Source: Fuerstiella sp. (GTDB lineage: Bacteria; Planctomycetota; Planctomycetia; Planctomycetales; Planctomycetaceae). From it: a stretch of DNA of 64,000 bases. The stretch is taken from positions 1-64,000 of the forward strand of contig JABABI010000026.1 in the NCBI GenBank assembly GCA_014238335.1, read 5' to 3'. The notes under the pieces are model-generated. The model did no database searches. It was not told the DNA's origin and saw only the letters and a list, made by a program, of their open reading frames with translations. Positions 46,254 to 55,492 of the stretch are shown in pieces (position 1 is the first letter of the stretch; every line of letters begins with the position of its first letter). The translations under genes and the position numbers were made by a program.

Positions 46254-46854
46254 AGATTTTGAGCCGTTCCGGGACGACAGCCGCGGTCACAGGCGACAGC
46301 ATAGTACGCCGATTCATACCCACGAAGAACGTGTTTCGGCCAATTCGTTGTGGGTCCCACGAGCCTGAACGAGCTGGGTGCATCCGTTGGTTGGAGGGTG
46401 TTGAATGGGAAGCTGATGGGCAGTCCTTTGCCCGCTCTCTCCCGCCGTCTTACCGTACCAGACAAGTGTTCATTGGTTTTGGAGAACCGCTTCCTCTCAG
46501 GGGCTGGTCTCACCTGGCGGAATGCAGGGCGTTTCTGCGTCATTCATGGTGCGGGTCTGTTTGCACAGCAGACAACTGAGAGAACAGAGTTCTCGATACA
46601 TGGTTTCTCTGTGGCCTTCTGTCCCCCAAGTGCCCGGCGAGCCATGGGCCATTGATCTTTAGCCACTAAAATCTCGAAAAAACGCGAAATGGACGCCATC
46701 TGAACCGACTCAGATCTGTGGTACGTTGAGCTCCCGCCGTAGAAATTCCAATATCTGAAACTGTTCCTTCGGGGGAGAGGATCAAGCTCAGGGCCGCGTG
46801 GCCCCTCCAACGATCGGATGCACACGAATGAGCGGCCTGTTTTCATAAAACACT
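46254..46854. other. Intergenic region between convergent genes
   Basis: This 601-base stretch lies between the CrtI-like gene and ygfZ, which converge on it. Both strands have frames of about 100 codons, mutually overlapping and without motifs. There is no strong terminator. It may be decayed sequence. Confidence 0.35.
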
Positions 46855-47868
46855 CTAAACAAGCCGGTCGACGCGAACGGTTGGTCCATCCTTGATCTTT
46901 GCGAGCACTGGAGAGGAGTTCGCCGCCAGCTTTACCGGCAACGGAAGCAACACCGGAAAACTCGCTTCGGCGACCATGGAACGCGACGTTACGGTCGGCA
47001 GTTCTTCACCATTCTTCGTATCATCAGCGATGGTGGCCCAGCCCTGATACAGCTTGCGATTGACGTGTCCCATCGCATCCAGCCGGGCAATCGGCTCCTG
47101 TCCCAGATAGCAGCCTTTGGTGTACGAGATCGCGACCTCGTTTCGGTCGGCCTCCGGCGCCAGGTGGTCGCCCGTCAGGTCCGTTCCGATGATCGGGTAT
47201 CCTTCCAGTATTCTCAGATGGTGAAACGTGCTGTCCCCCGCCGCAGTGGCAACGCTTGTGAGTTCATTCCATGTTTCCACAGCGGATTCGTCCGTCACGG
47301 ATACGAAGGCCGCTGGCAGATCATTCCAGTTCGTCTGCAACACGGTAGCGTCACCATTCATCCGGCACCCGGGGGCTGAAAACACCTCCATACGGTTCAC
47401 CGCCCGAAGAACGTCCTGCGTCTGCGGTCCGGCAACGGCGAACATTGTGCGTTCCGCAGACAGTGACGTTAGTGTGACATCTTCTGTAATGATGTACCGA
47501 TTAAGATGATCGAGTAGTGTATTCTCGTTACCTGGCAGCATATGAATCTCATGAAATTCTTTCCCGGCCAGAACGTATCCGTGTGCCAGAATCCTGGCCT
47601 TTACATCGCAGAAGAAGGCTTCGCAGTACTGTCCTGACTCCAGGTCATTGACGTTGTTCGTGCAGAAGTTGTGCAAAAACTTCGTTCGATCCTTTCCCGT
47701 TACCCGAATGCAGATAAGGTCCAGCAGCGGGCACACCACGGCAGATTCCTGCAGTGCGCAGATTTTGTGTTCAGCGTCACCAGAACAGTTGACGAACATT
47801 TGGCCGTCCGTCGCGGCGGAAATGTCAGCGCCCTGTTGCTTCAGCAGATCGAGTAGGTCAGACGACAT
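46855..47868 (-). CDS. ygfZ: Folate-binding protein YgfZ
   Basis: This 337-residue GcvT-like protein supports assembly or repair of certain Fe-S enzymes with tetrahydrofolate. The diagnostic motif K-G-C-Y-x-G-Q-E is present as KGCYLGQEPIAR. The N-terminal GcvT-type region (VTGKDRTKFLHNFCTNNVNDL, YCEAFFCDVKARILAHGYV) is intact. It is separated from the DUF6807 gene by 87 bases on the same strand; the ErpA gene lies about 1.2 kb upstream, an Fe-S context that fits its role. Confidence 0.92.
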   Translation of the reverse strand: MSSDLLDLLKQQGADISAATDGQMFVNCSGDAEHKICALQESAVVCPLLDLICIRVTGKDRTKFLHNFCTNNVNDLESGQYCEAFFCDVKARILAHGYVLAGKEFHEIHMLPGNENTLLDHLNRYIITEDVTLTSLSAERTMFAVAGPQTQDVLRAVNRMEVFSAPGCRMNGDATVLQTNWNDLPAAFVSVTDESAVETWNELTSVATAAGDSTFHHLRILEGYPIIGTDLTGDHLAPEADRNEVAISYTKGCYLGQEPIARLDAMGHVNRKLYQGWATIADDTKNGEELPTVTSRSMVAEASFPVLLPLPVKLAANSSPVLAKIKDGPTVRVDRLV

Positions 47869-47955
47869 AAGAATCCGGTTTCTGATACGAAAGACGTTAC
47901 CTGGCCCGTCCAGGTGTAGGAGATCAATATGGCAGGGCCATAGTTCATCGCCAGA

Positions 47956-48903
47956 CTATGGTTGACCGTTCGCTGCGAAGTCTGCGAACAATTCCGGGAT
48001 CTTCGCCTGTTCGACAGATCCGCGATGAATCACCAGTCGGTATCGCAGGATGGTCGGAGTTTTTGGCGATATTTCAACAGCGTCCGCGCCCGGGTATTGA
48101 GCATTTTGCATGCTGCGTCCGGCCCGCAGGATCCACGGCTCAGGATATCCCGGATTTGATGGATGAGACAGAATCGCAACTCCCTGCTTTCCGTCCGAAA
48201 TATCGATCCACGGTCCCGCCTCAACTGCTGTTTTTTGTGGTTCGACGTCACCCTCGTGGCCAACGAACTTCTGGTCTTGCGAAAGTTTGATTCGTGGCGA
48301 AAAGCCGCCGTAGCCCTTCACGTCTTCCGATCCACCGATACGGACATTTTGCAGCAATGCCGTTAGCGAGATTTTGAAGTCCAGCAGTCGATGGTCGTTG
48401 TGGGCAGGATGAACGGTAATCATTGTTTGCTCGGCGACGATGGGGACCATCTCTCCGGCCTGATCGGATAGTTGTGAGGACTTCCACTGCACGTTGGCGA
48501 TCAGCCTGAGGCGACCGTCGGTGCCATATTCGACACCCTGCGACTGAACGTCCCAAAGAAAGTCTTTACAGACCCACGCGTCACCGACCTTCTGATCATC
48601 AACCCAGACCTGATGCCACGCCCAGAAGATGCCACGATGGTGCCCGTGGTCGTCAGGGAAATCTTCAGTAATGACGTCTCCATCCAGATCATGCAGCGGA
48701 TGAATGTAATTCGCTCGCGGCCAGGCGCCGTCCAGCGATTTTGTCCGCAGCTGATAATGAAGAAGCGACTTACCGGATTCGGTTACGGTGATGCCGCCGG
48801 GGGTAATCTCAGCCTTCAGCCCCGACCGTTCGGCGGCCTGCCCCAAGGTGCCGCCGGCCGTGGCGATGAGCATCCAGCAAAGGTGTTTCAAACAGTCCTG
48901 CAT
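47956..48903 (-). CDS. DUF6807 (PmoA-like) exported protein
   Basis: This 315-residue protein has a short hydrophobic leader. The body has the family's landmarks: NYIHPLHDLDGDVITEDFPDDHGHHRGIFWAWHQ (histidine-rich), HRLLDFKISLTA and GGFSPRIKL. DUF6807 is common in planctomycetes and is sometimes annotated as methane oxygenase PmoA, but there is no evidence that it has such activity. The true function is unknown; a carbohydrate- or lipid-processing role is suggested by typical contexts only. Confidence 0.85.
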   Translation of the reverse strand: MQDCLKHLCWMLIATAGGTLGQAAERSGLKAEITPGGITVTESGKSLLHYQLRTKSLDGAWPRANYIHPLHDLDGDVITEDFPDDHGHHRGIFWAWHQVWVDDQKVGDAWVCKDFLWDVQSQGVEYGTDGRLRLIANVQWKSSQLSDQAGEMVPIVAEQTMITVHPAHNDHRLLDFKISLTALLQNVRIGGSEDVKGYGGFSPRIKLSQDQKFVGHEGDVEPQKTAVEAGPWIDISDGKQGVAILSHPSNPGYPEPWILRAGRSMQNAQYPGADAVEISPKTPTILRYRLVIHRGSVEQAKIPELFADFAANGQP

Positions 48904-48989
48904 GTGTCAGGCACCAGCGTGTAGAGATACGGACGATTCGCGAGTCAATTATGGGCATATCGTCTGCAGATGGACCGGCATTCGTCAAG

Positions 48990-49028
48990 CAACAAAAAAA
49001 GACCTCAACGTCGCAACAGACGTTGAGG
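48990..49028 (-). terminator. Rho-independent terminator of erpA
   Basis: On the minus strand a perfect 10-bp stem (CCTCAACGTC / GACGTTGAGG) with a 6-base loop is followed by TC and a run of seven T. It starts 31 bases after the erpA stop. Confidence 0.9.
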
Positions 49029-49059
49029 CCATAATCAGCCGATGAGCGGTCCAGCCCGT

Positions 49060-49392
49060 TTAGGCAGAGAAGCTGCTGCCGCAGCCGCAGCTCTTTACGG
49101 CGTTCGGGTTGTTGAATGTAAACCCGCGCTTGTCCAGGCCCGTATAAAAATCAACTGTTGTTCCATCCAGGAACAAATCACTCTTCTTGTCCACGACCAC
49201 CCCGACACCGTGTTGTTCACCAAAGACGTCTTTGGCATCGTCGTACTCATTGGTGAAATTGAAGTCGTACTGGAATCCGCTGCAGCCGCCCCCAACAACG
49301 CCTACACGAACGTATTTCAACTCCGGACGATTCTGCTCGTCCAGTACACGCCTGATCTCGTTAGCTGCAGCTTCGGTCAGCATAATACCCAT
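49060..49392 (-). CDS. erpA: Iron-sulfur cluster insertion protein ErpA/IscA type
   Basis: This 110-residue A-type carrier delivers Fe-S clusters to target proteins. The three conserved cysteines are present in GGGCSGFQY and the C-terminal SCGCGSSF. The N-terminal segment [13 protein letters not shown] and [11 protein letters not shown] match the family. It has its own strong terminator. Whether it is ErpA or IscA cannot be settled without comparison. Confidence 0.93.
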   Translation of the reverse strand: MGIMLTEAAANEIRRVLDEQNRPELKYVRVGVVGGGCSGFQYDFNFTNEYDDAKDVFGEQHGVGVVVDKKSDLFLDGTTVDFYTGLDKRGFTFNNPNAVKSCGCGSSFSA

Positions 49393-49638
49393 TTTTGACT
49401 CCTGATTTGATTTGCGATGCCTGAGCAGTCGATAATGTGCTGCTTATTCATTGGTCAGAGGAAATGGTCGCTCCCACCAACCGACGTTTTCTCTGTAAAA
49501 CACTACGTTAGGCGAACTACTATCTACTGGACATTTTATTCGACGTAAGGTACTGAGTGTCAAGCACGTCCTTAGTGTAAATCCTTGTATTTCCCACCAA
49601 GAGCCGGAACTTCTTACTTTCCAGGAGATTTTCTGCCC

Positions 49639-50124
49639 ATGTGCCACAGTCATCAGCCAGGAATTGCCCAACGGAACTGCATTGCCTCCGTTGTCACCAC
49701 ATTGGCCCTGATAAGTGTCGGCGGCTGCGCAGAGCACGTCGTCGTGGATCCGGACTCGGAAATCAATGGCATGGCTGAGCGGTTGACGGTGGACGAATCT
49801 TCCACCGTCACCCACGAAACTGTTGACTTCAACGACGCTGTGGCGGACGCTGAAACGTCTGGAAAAACGCTCATTGTGGACTTCGGGGCAACGTGGTGTG
49901 GCCCATGTCGAATGTTGAAACCTGAAATGGAAAAGGTATCGGCCCAGGCACGGGGCCAGGTAATCGTGTTGACGGTCGATGTTGATACCCAACATGACCT
50001 GGCGGCCCATTTTCAGGTAGGGGCGATTCCGGACATCCGGTTCTTTCAGCACGGTAAGGCTGCCGGCGGAGTCGTCGGATTTCACACAGCCGACCAGATC
50101 ATTGCGAAGATTCCGTCTCCTTAG
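49639..50124 (+). CDS. Thioredoxin-domain lipoprotein
   Basis: This 161-residue protein has a lipoprotein leader (IASVVTTLALISVGGC, lipobox VGGC) and a thioredoxin fold with the active site WCGPC. It also has the cis-proline segment VGAIPDIRFF. It is therefore an envelope-attached thiol-disulfide protein. I chose the ATG at 49639, with AGGAG 11 bases upstream, instead of the open frame from 49585, which would extend the leader unnaturally. Confidence 0.9.
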   Translation: MCHSHQPGIAQRNCIASVVTTLALISVGGCAEHVVVDPDSEINGMAERLTVDESSTVTHETVDFNDAVADAETSGKTLIVDFGATWCGPCRMLKPEMEKVSAQARGQVIVLTVDVDTQHDLAAHFQVGAIPDIRFFQHGKAAGGVVGFHTADQIIAKIPSP

Positions 50125-50371
50125 CCGTTCAGGTGGGTCGTGAGACTAAGGGGGACCTGCAAATGGAGAACCTGGTGAACAGGACGGCAAGTGCGAACCA
50201 AATGACAGACGCCGCCGGTAATGTCATTGTTGTGGAATCAGTGCCGTGGCGCAACCAAACTCATCGTGGCTGCAAAAAGGAATCACTGTGCATTTGTGGT
50301 GACCTTCTCGCTACAATCCACAACCACGCCGGACCTTCCCGCCCATTTCAGTCCTCACCAACCGGGCTCCC

Positions 50372-53300
50372 ATGAACAGATTCTTTTTCTGCCTTTCCGT
50401 GCTGCTTTCCGCTAACGTCACGGCCGTTGCTGTCGATGGGGAGCCGGCGATTCACTGGACGTTTGACGACGGCGTGCCGGGGCAGGTCCATGGAGTTGCG
50501 GCATCACTTTCAGCGGGTCTGGAAGAGCCTCGCTATCCGGGTTTCTCAAAGCAGAATCGCGTGTTGACGCTGGAGGCGCCATCGTGGCTTCAGATTTCGG
50601 ACGATACCGCAGACGGGCGCTTTGATTTCGACAACGGCGATGCCGTCACATTCGAGGCGTGGGTCCGCGTAAGTTCAATGAACGATAACGCATACATCGT
50701 GGGCAAGGGCCGAACAGGAACATCGGGGGCAAAAACGCTCAATCAAAACTGGGCGTTTCGTCTTCGAAAAAGCCATGGCCGCGCCTGTGTGAACTTTCTG
50801 TTTCACAGTCGGAAAACAGAAAGCAGCAACGGTGACTGGCATCGCTGGACATCGAAGAATGGTTTCTCACCCGGCGGTCGCTGGCACCATGTGGCCGCGA
50901 GTTATCGTTTCGGCGATCCTGAGAGTATTCGCGGCTTCATCGACGGGAAAGAGGTGAAGGGCAGTTGGGACATGGGTGGCGCAACGACTGAGCCGCCGGT
51001 GGTTGATGATGATGACGTCTGGATTGGCTCCGCAATGGGGGGCAACAAAGGCAACTCGTTTCACGGATCGATTGACGACATCCGAATCCACCGTCGTGAA
51101 GTTCCGGACGACGAATTGACTAGCCGTTTCAAGTGGGTTCCTCCCGAGTTGATGCCTCCAGAAATTCCATCGGGCAAAGTTGTTGTGCAGCTGTTCGGTG
51201 CCGTCGATTCCATCAGCGAGATTCCCCTCGAAACCGATGCCCCGCTGACCGAGTGGACTCAGGATGAACTGGGGTTCGTGCGTTTGCCGCACAGGTATGA
51301 TTCGTGGGGTATTCGTGAGGACTGGGGCACAACGCTGCTGGTGCGTGCGTGGACTGAAATTGACCTGCAGGCGGGGGATTACAGATTGCTGGCGCGGTCG
51401 CGCGGAAAGTCCCGGCTGACGGTGGACGGCAAAGTCGTGCTGTCCACCGCAACTCAGCCCAATCGCGGTGGAGCTCATCACGTCGTGGATGAATTGCCGG
51501 AGGTTCCGTTCCCTGGCATGCGGCCCCACTGGATGAGCGATAATGAACAGGTTGCGGCATTCAGCAGCGAAGGGAAGAAGCACCGCCTGGTGTATGAAAT
51601 GATTGTCGGTGGTCCCGGCTTTCGCGCCGAATTCGGAGAAACATGCGTTGCTATCGCACCACCGGACGGAATGTTTCATATCGTGTCGGAGGTATCCGAA
51701 TATTCGCTGACGGACGATGGCTGGAAGGCTTTCGTGAACCATCAGTCTGATCAGCTGGACATTCTTGATCGCGACACGCGTCAGACAGCGAACCTGATCC
51801 ACGCCGATTACTGGAGCAAACGCCACGCCCACGCTCGACAGACATTGCTGTTCCCAGGCAAGCACGCTTCCATTGACGAATTGATCGCCGGACGAATCGC
51901 AGCCCACAACCAAACAGCCGGGCACAAACAGCAGCCCGCAGACAGCTCTTTCTTTCAGGAGCACGTTCAGCCGATTTTCGATGCTCACTGCGTTCGGTGT
52001 CATGGCAAAAAGCAGCAGGGCGGTCTGCTGATCGTTGATCGCCAGAGACTGATGACAGGTGGTGAGTCCGGCAAGCCATCGGTAATTCCGGGCAATCCAG
52101 CAGACAGCCATCTGCTGCAACTGGTCAGTGCCGCCCCAGACGACTATCGCATGCCGCCCAAAGGCGACGGTCTGTCAAACGCTGAAATTGACAAAGTGCG
52201 ACGGTGGATTGAGGACGGCGCTGCGATGCCGGAAAAGCGTGTCCGCCCGATTGCGGTATCTTCAATCATCGATGACCATACGTTTCTTCGACGCGTGTAC
52301 ATCGACACTGTGGGAGTCCCACCCTCGCTGGCAGCAACTCGCCAGTTCCTGAATGCTGATTCAGCAACCCGTCGCGAACAGGTCATTGATCGGCTGCTGA
52401 GTGATCCTCGCTGGGCGGATAACTGGGTGGGATACTGGCAGGATGCACTGGCCGAGAACCCGAATCTGCTGAAGCCGATGCTGAACAACACCGGACCTTT
52501 TCGCTGGTGGATTCATGAGGCGTTGACCGACAACAAACCCATCGATCGTTTTGCCACGGAACTGATTCTGATGCGTGGCAGCGCCTGGGACGGCGGCACG
52601 GCCGGATTCTCCCTGGCATCGCAGAACGATGTCCCGATGGCGGCGAAGGCTCACGTGATCGGGTCAGCCTTTCTTGGTGTAAATATGAAATGTGCCCGCT
52701 GCCATGATGCTCCGTACCATGCATGGAAACAGGCAGACCTGTTTCAGATGGCGGCCATGCTCGACCGAAAAGACCTGAAGCTGCCGGCAACCAGCACCGT
52801 CCCGGCCGCCTTCTTCGAAAAACAGGCGCGTAAATCGCTGATCGAAGTGTCGCTGAAACCTGGCGAACAGATCTATGCCCATTTTCCGTTTGAGCAGCTT
52901 GCTCCGCCCGTCGATAAGGAATTGCTCACACGACCGGATGATACTCGCGAACAGCTTGCCGCGCAGGTCACGGCGTCGCGTCGGTTTGCCGAAGTGATCG
53001 CCAACCGACTGTGGAAACGTTTCATGGGAGCCGGACTGATTGATCCTGTCGACGACTGGGAGGGCAGTCCTGCATCGGATCCCGAATTGCTGGCGGCGCT
53101 GGCGGATCTCCTGATCACCGCCAATTATGACGTAAAAGAATTTGCTCGATCTGTCTTCAACAGCAATGCCTATCAAAGAACGGCAGTCGATTCCCCTGCA
53201 GACGGTAATCGCTGTTTTGAGGGACCTTATCGTCGCCGGATGACGGCGGAGCAGATTGTCGATTCCGCGTTCCACGCGGTCGGACAGCACATGAATACCG

Positions 53301-53956
53301 AGCCATTGACGATGGACATCGAAGGAACGCTGACGGCCAGCCGCTTTCTGAACTTCGGACGTCCGCAACGATCATGGGAGTTTACAAGCCTGGCCAATGA
53401 ACGTGATCGCCCCAGTCTGGCGCTGCCACGGGCTCAGGCGGTGGCCGACGTGCTGAAGGCGTTCGGCTGGAGAAATTCCAGACCGGAACCCACCGTGAAT
53501 CGTGAAGAGACGCCAAATTTGATTCAACCGGGAGTGCTGGCCAATGGCACAATGGGAGTCTGGCTCACGCGGCTTTCTGACCATAGCGGCCTCACGCAGC
53601 TGATGCTGCAGCCGCAAAGCCTTCAGGAACTGGTCGACAGTCTGTTTCTGCAATTGCTGACGCGTCTGCCCACGGCCGAAGAACGTCAACAGTTTACGAC
53701 ACTTCTGCAGCCCGGCTTCAATGATCGCGTCGTGCCGGCCGCAGACATTGGCACAGCACCGGAACAGAAACGGTTCCGCTACGTATCGTGGTCTAACCAT
53801 CTAAATTCCGAAGCCAACGTCATTAAAATGGAAATTCAGGAACTTGTTCGCCAGGGTCCGCCACCAACTCGACACCTGCATGCTGCGTGGAGAGAACGTG
53901 CGGAGGACGCCGTCTGGTCGCTGCTGAACAGTCCGGAAATGATCTTGGTCCCCTGA
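50372..53956 (+). CDS. Planctomycete LamG - cytochrome c (PSCyt1) - DUF1549 - DUF1553 protein
   Basis: This 1194-residue exported protein has a signal peptide (residues 1-21). A concanavalin/LamG-type beta domain follows (about 28-245, with GKGRTG, WHHVAASYRFG and IDDIRIHRREVP), then a second beta-rich domain (about 280-420). The PSCyt1 haem motif is CVRCH at about residue 540, followed by DUF1549 (VPPSLAATRQFL, WADNWVGYWQD). A second CxxCH is CARCH at about residue 774, and DUF1553 closes the protein (RRFAEVIANRLWKRFMGAGLIDPVDDW). Such proteins are typical of planctomycetes and are thought to act with DUF1501 proteins, encoded here 93 bases downstream. The substrate is unknown. Confidence 0.95.
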   Translation: MNRFFFCLSVLLSANVTAVAVDGEPAIHWTFDDGVPGQVHGVAASLSAGLEEPRYPGFSKQNRVLTLEAPSWLQISDDTADGRFDFDNGDAVTFEAWVRVSSMNDNAYIVGKGRTGTSGAKTLNQNWAFRLRKSHGRACVNFLFHSRKTESSNGDWHRWTSKNGFSPGGRWHHVAASYRFGDPESIRGFIDGKEVKGSWDMGGATTEPPVVDDDDVWIGSAMGGNKGNSFHGSIDDIRIHRREVPDDELTSRFKWVPPELMPPEIPSGKVVVQLFGAVDSISEIPLETDAPLTEWTQDELGFVRLPHRYDSWGIREDWGTTLLVRAWTEIDLQAGDYRLLARSRGKSRLTVDGKVVLSTATQPNRGGAHHVVDELPEVPFPGMRPHWMSDNEQVAAFSSEGKKHRLVYEMIVGGPGFRAEFGETCVAIAPPDGMFHIVSEVSEYSLTDDGWKAFVNHQSDQLDILDRDTRQTANLIHADYWSKRHAHARQTLLFPGKHASIDELIAGRIAAHNQTAGHKQQPADSSFFQEHVQPIFDAHCVRCHGKKQQGGLLIVDRQRLMTGGESGKPSVIPGNPADSHLLQLVSAAPDDYRMPPKGDGLSNAEIDKVRRWIEDGAAMPEKRVRPIAVSSIIDDHTFLRRVYIDTVGVPPSLAATRQFLNADSATRREQVIDRLLSDPRWADNWVGYWQDALAENPNLLKPMLNNTGPFRWWIHEALTDNKPIDRFATELILMRGSAWDGGTAGFSLASQNDVPMAAKAHVIGSAFLGVNMKCARCHDAPYHAWKQADLFQMAAMLDRKDLKLPATSTVPAAFFEKQARKSLIEVSLKPGEQIYAHFPFEQLAPPVDKELLTRPDDTREQLAAQVTASRRFAEVIANRLWKRFMGAGLIDPVDDWEGSPASDPELLAALADLLITANYDVKEFARSVFNSNAYQRTAVDSPADGNRCFEGPYRRRMTAEQIVDSAFHAVGQHMNTEPLTMDIEGTLTASRFLNFGRPQRSWEFTSLANERDRPSLALPRAQAVADVLKAFGWRNSRPEPTVNREETPNLIQPGVLANGTMGVWLTRLSDHSGLTQLMLQPQSLQELVDSLFLQLLTRLPTAEERQQFTTLLQPGFNDRVVPAADIGTAPEQKRFRYVSWSNHLNSEANVIKMEIQELVRQGPPPTRHLHAAWRERAEDAVWSLLNSPEMILVP

Positions 53957-54049
53957 CCGTCCACGTTACTTCCGATTGCCGACGCTGTTTTGACATCCTT
54001 TCGCCGTGTTCCATTGAATCAGATCTCGTCTCGCCAAAGTGTTAATGCC

Positions 54050-55342
54050 ATGAAACGACGAAACTTCCTTGTTGACACGACAGCTGCAGCTTCTACAGCG
54101 GCGCTTGCGTCGCATGCGGGAGCAATGAGTCAGTCCGGTGCTCACGCCGTGCCCTTCGGTAAAGTGGAACACTGCGTCATGATCTGGCTCGGCGGAGGCA
54201 TGGCGCAGATTGATACGTTTGACCCCAAGGCGATGGGCGATGCGAAGTCGAAGAAGGCCGGTTCGTATTATTCCGCCATTGACACAGTGGTTCCTGGAAT
54301 TCAAGTATGCGAGCATCTGCAGCACACAGCTCGGGTGATGGATCGAGTGACCGTGTTGCGGACGGTCAATCACAACGTTGTGGACGAACATGCCGCTGCC
54401 ACAAACCGCATGCACACTGGTCGCCCAACGAGTGGAACTGTGCAGTATCCTTCGCTGGGATCCATCATCGCTCACGAGCGCGGCGCGGCTGCAGAAGGTG
54501 TGCCAGCCTACATGCTGATTGGGTATCCCAATCTGACGCGCGGACCGGGATTCCTGGGGCAGCAGGCAGGCTTTGTCTATATGACAGATCTCGACACGGG
54601 CCCTGCGGGACTGGCCCGTCCCGCCGACATCGCCACAGCCCGACAACGTCGCCGCGAACAAGTCCTGTCCGCCGTAAGAAATGCTGGTCGGGAACGATTT
54701 GTAAACGATCGGCTGTTCGCGGAATACGATGCCGCCGTCGGCGAAAGTCTGAAACTGGCCGGGCCGGACTTCATGAAGGTCTTTGATCTGTCGACAGAAT
54801 CCGCTGTTCTGCGCAATGATTATGGCGACGGATTGGGTCGGCGTCTGCTGGCATCACGGCGAATGTGCGAAGCGGGCGTTCGTTTCATCGAAGTGTCTCA
54901 CAATATGAACTTCCGCAACGGCACGGGCTGGGACACCCACAACGACGGTCAGTTGAATCAGCACCTGTTGATTCAGGAACTGGACCAGGCGCTGGCGGCT
55001 ATGATTCGGGATCTTGAGTCCCGCAGCATGTTGGACAAAACACTAATTATCATTAACAGCGAATTTGGGCGCCCGGCACAATTCGATTCCGGGGGAGGTC
55101 GAGGACACCATTCCAAATGTTTCTCAATGGTGCTGGCCGGCGGGGGCCTGAGTCATTGCGGAGGCTACGGCGTTAGTGACGACCTGGCGATGACCCCCGT
55201 CGAAAACACGGTCGGCGTTCCCGATGCCTTTGCGACCATACTCGCCGCCATGCAGATTGATCCGGCAAAGAATGTTTTCGACGGTGACCGCCCCGTGCCC
55301 ATCACAGATCAGGGCCAGGCCATCACCGCTCTGCTTACGTAG
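54050..55342 (+). CDS. DUF1501 domain protein
   Basis: This 430-residue protein has a short twin-Arg-type leader (MKRRNFLVDTTAAASTAAL). It carries DUF1501 landmarks: VMIWLGGGMAQIDTFDPK, HTGRPTSG, FIEVSHNMNF, TGWDTHNDG, INSEFGRPAQ and RGHHSKCFSMVLAGGG. It follows the DUF1549/DUF1553 cytochrome by 93 bases and is almost certainly its operon partner. The ATG at 54050 is chosen because it starts the leader; the frame is open from 53990. Confidence 0.94.
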   Translation: MKRRNFLVDTTAAASTAALASHAGAMSQSGAHAVPFGKVEHCVMIWLGGGMAQIDTFDPKAMGDAKSKKAGSYYSAIDTVVPGIQVCEHLQHTARVMDRVTVLRTVNHNVVDEHAAATNRMHTGRPTSGTVQYPSLGSIIAHERGAAAEGVPAYMLIGYPNLTRGPGFLGQQAGFVYMTDLDTGPAGLARPADIATARQRRREQVLSAVRNAGRERFVNDRLFAEYDAAVGESLKLAGPDFMKVFDLSTESAVLRNDYGDGLGRRLLASRRMCEAGVRFIEVSHNMNFRNGTGWDTHNDGQLNQHLLIQELDQALAAMIRDLESRSMLDKTLIIINSEFGRPAQFDSGGGRGHHSKCFSMVLAGGGLSHCGGYGVSDDLAMTPVENTVGVPDAFATILAAMQIDPAKNVFDGDRPVPITDQGQAITALLT

Positions 55343-55492
55343 CACGGAGTAAGAAGGCGGTTTTCGGGACCTGCAGATCAGGTGCTGTCCGTGCGATTGC
55401 CGTTGATACGTACTGCACGCATGGCCGAAGCAATCAATAGCAGCGGACCGGAAACTTCCGAGCGTCAGCTCGCATAAACGGTGGAAGACTGG

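Noticed and set aside
50867..52120. 417-codon minus-strand ORF inside the LamG/cytochrome gene
   Set aside because: It is antisense to a clearly real gene with recognised domains, and its translation has no family features; a shadow frame.
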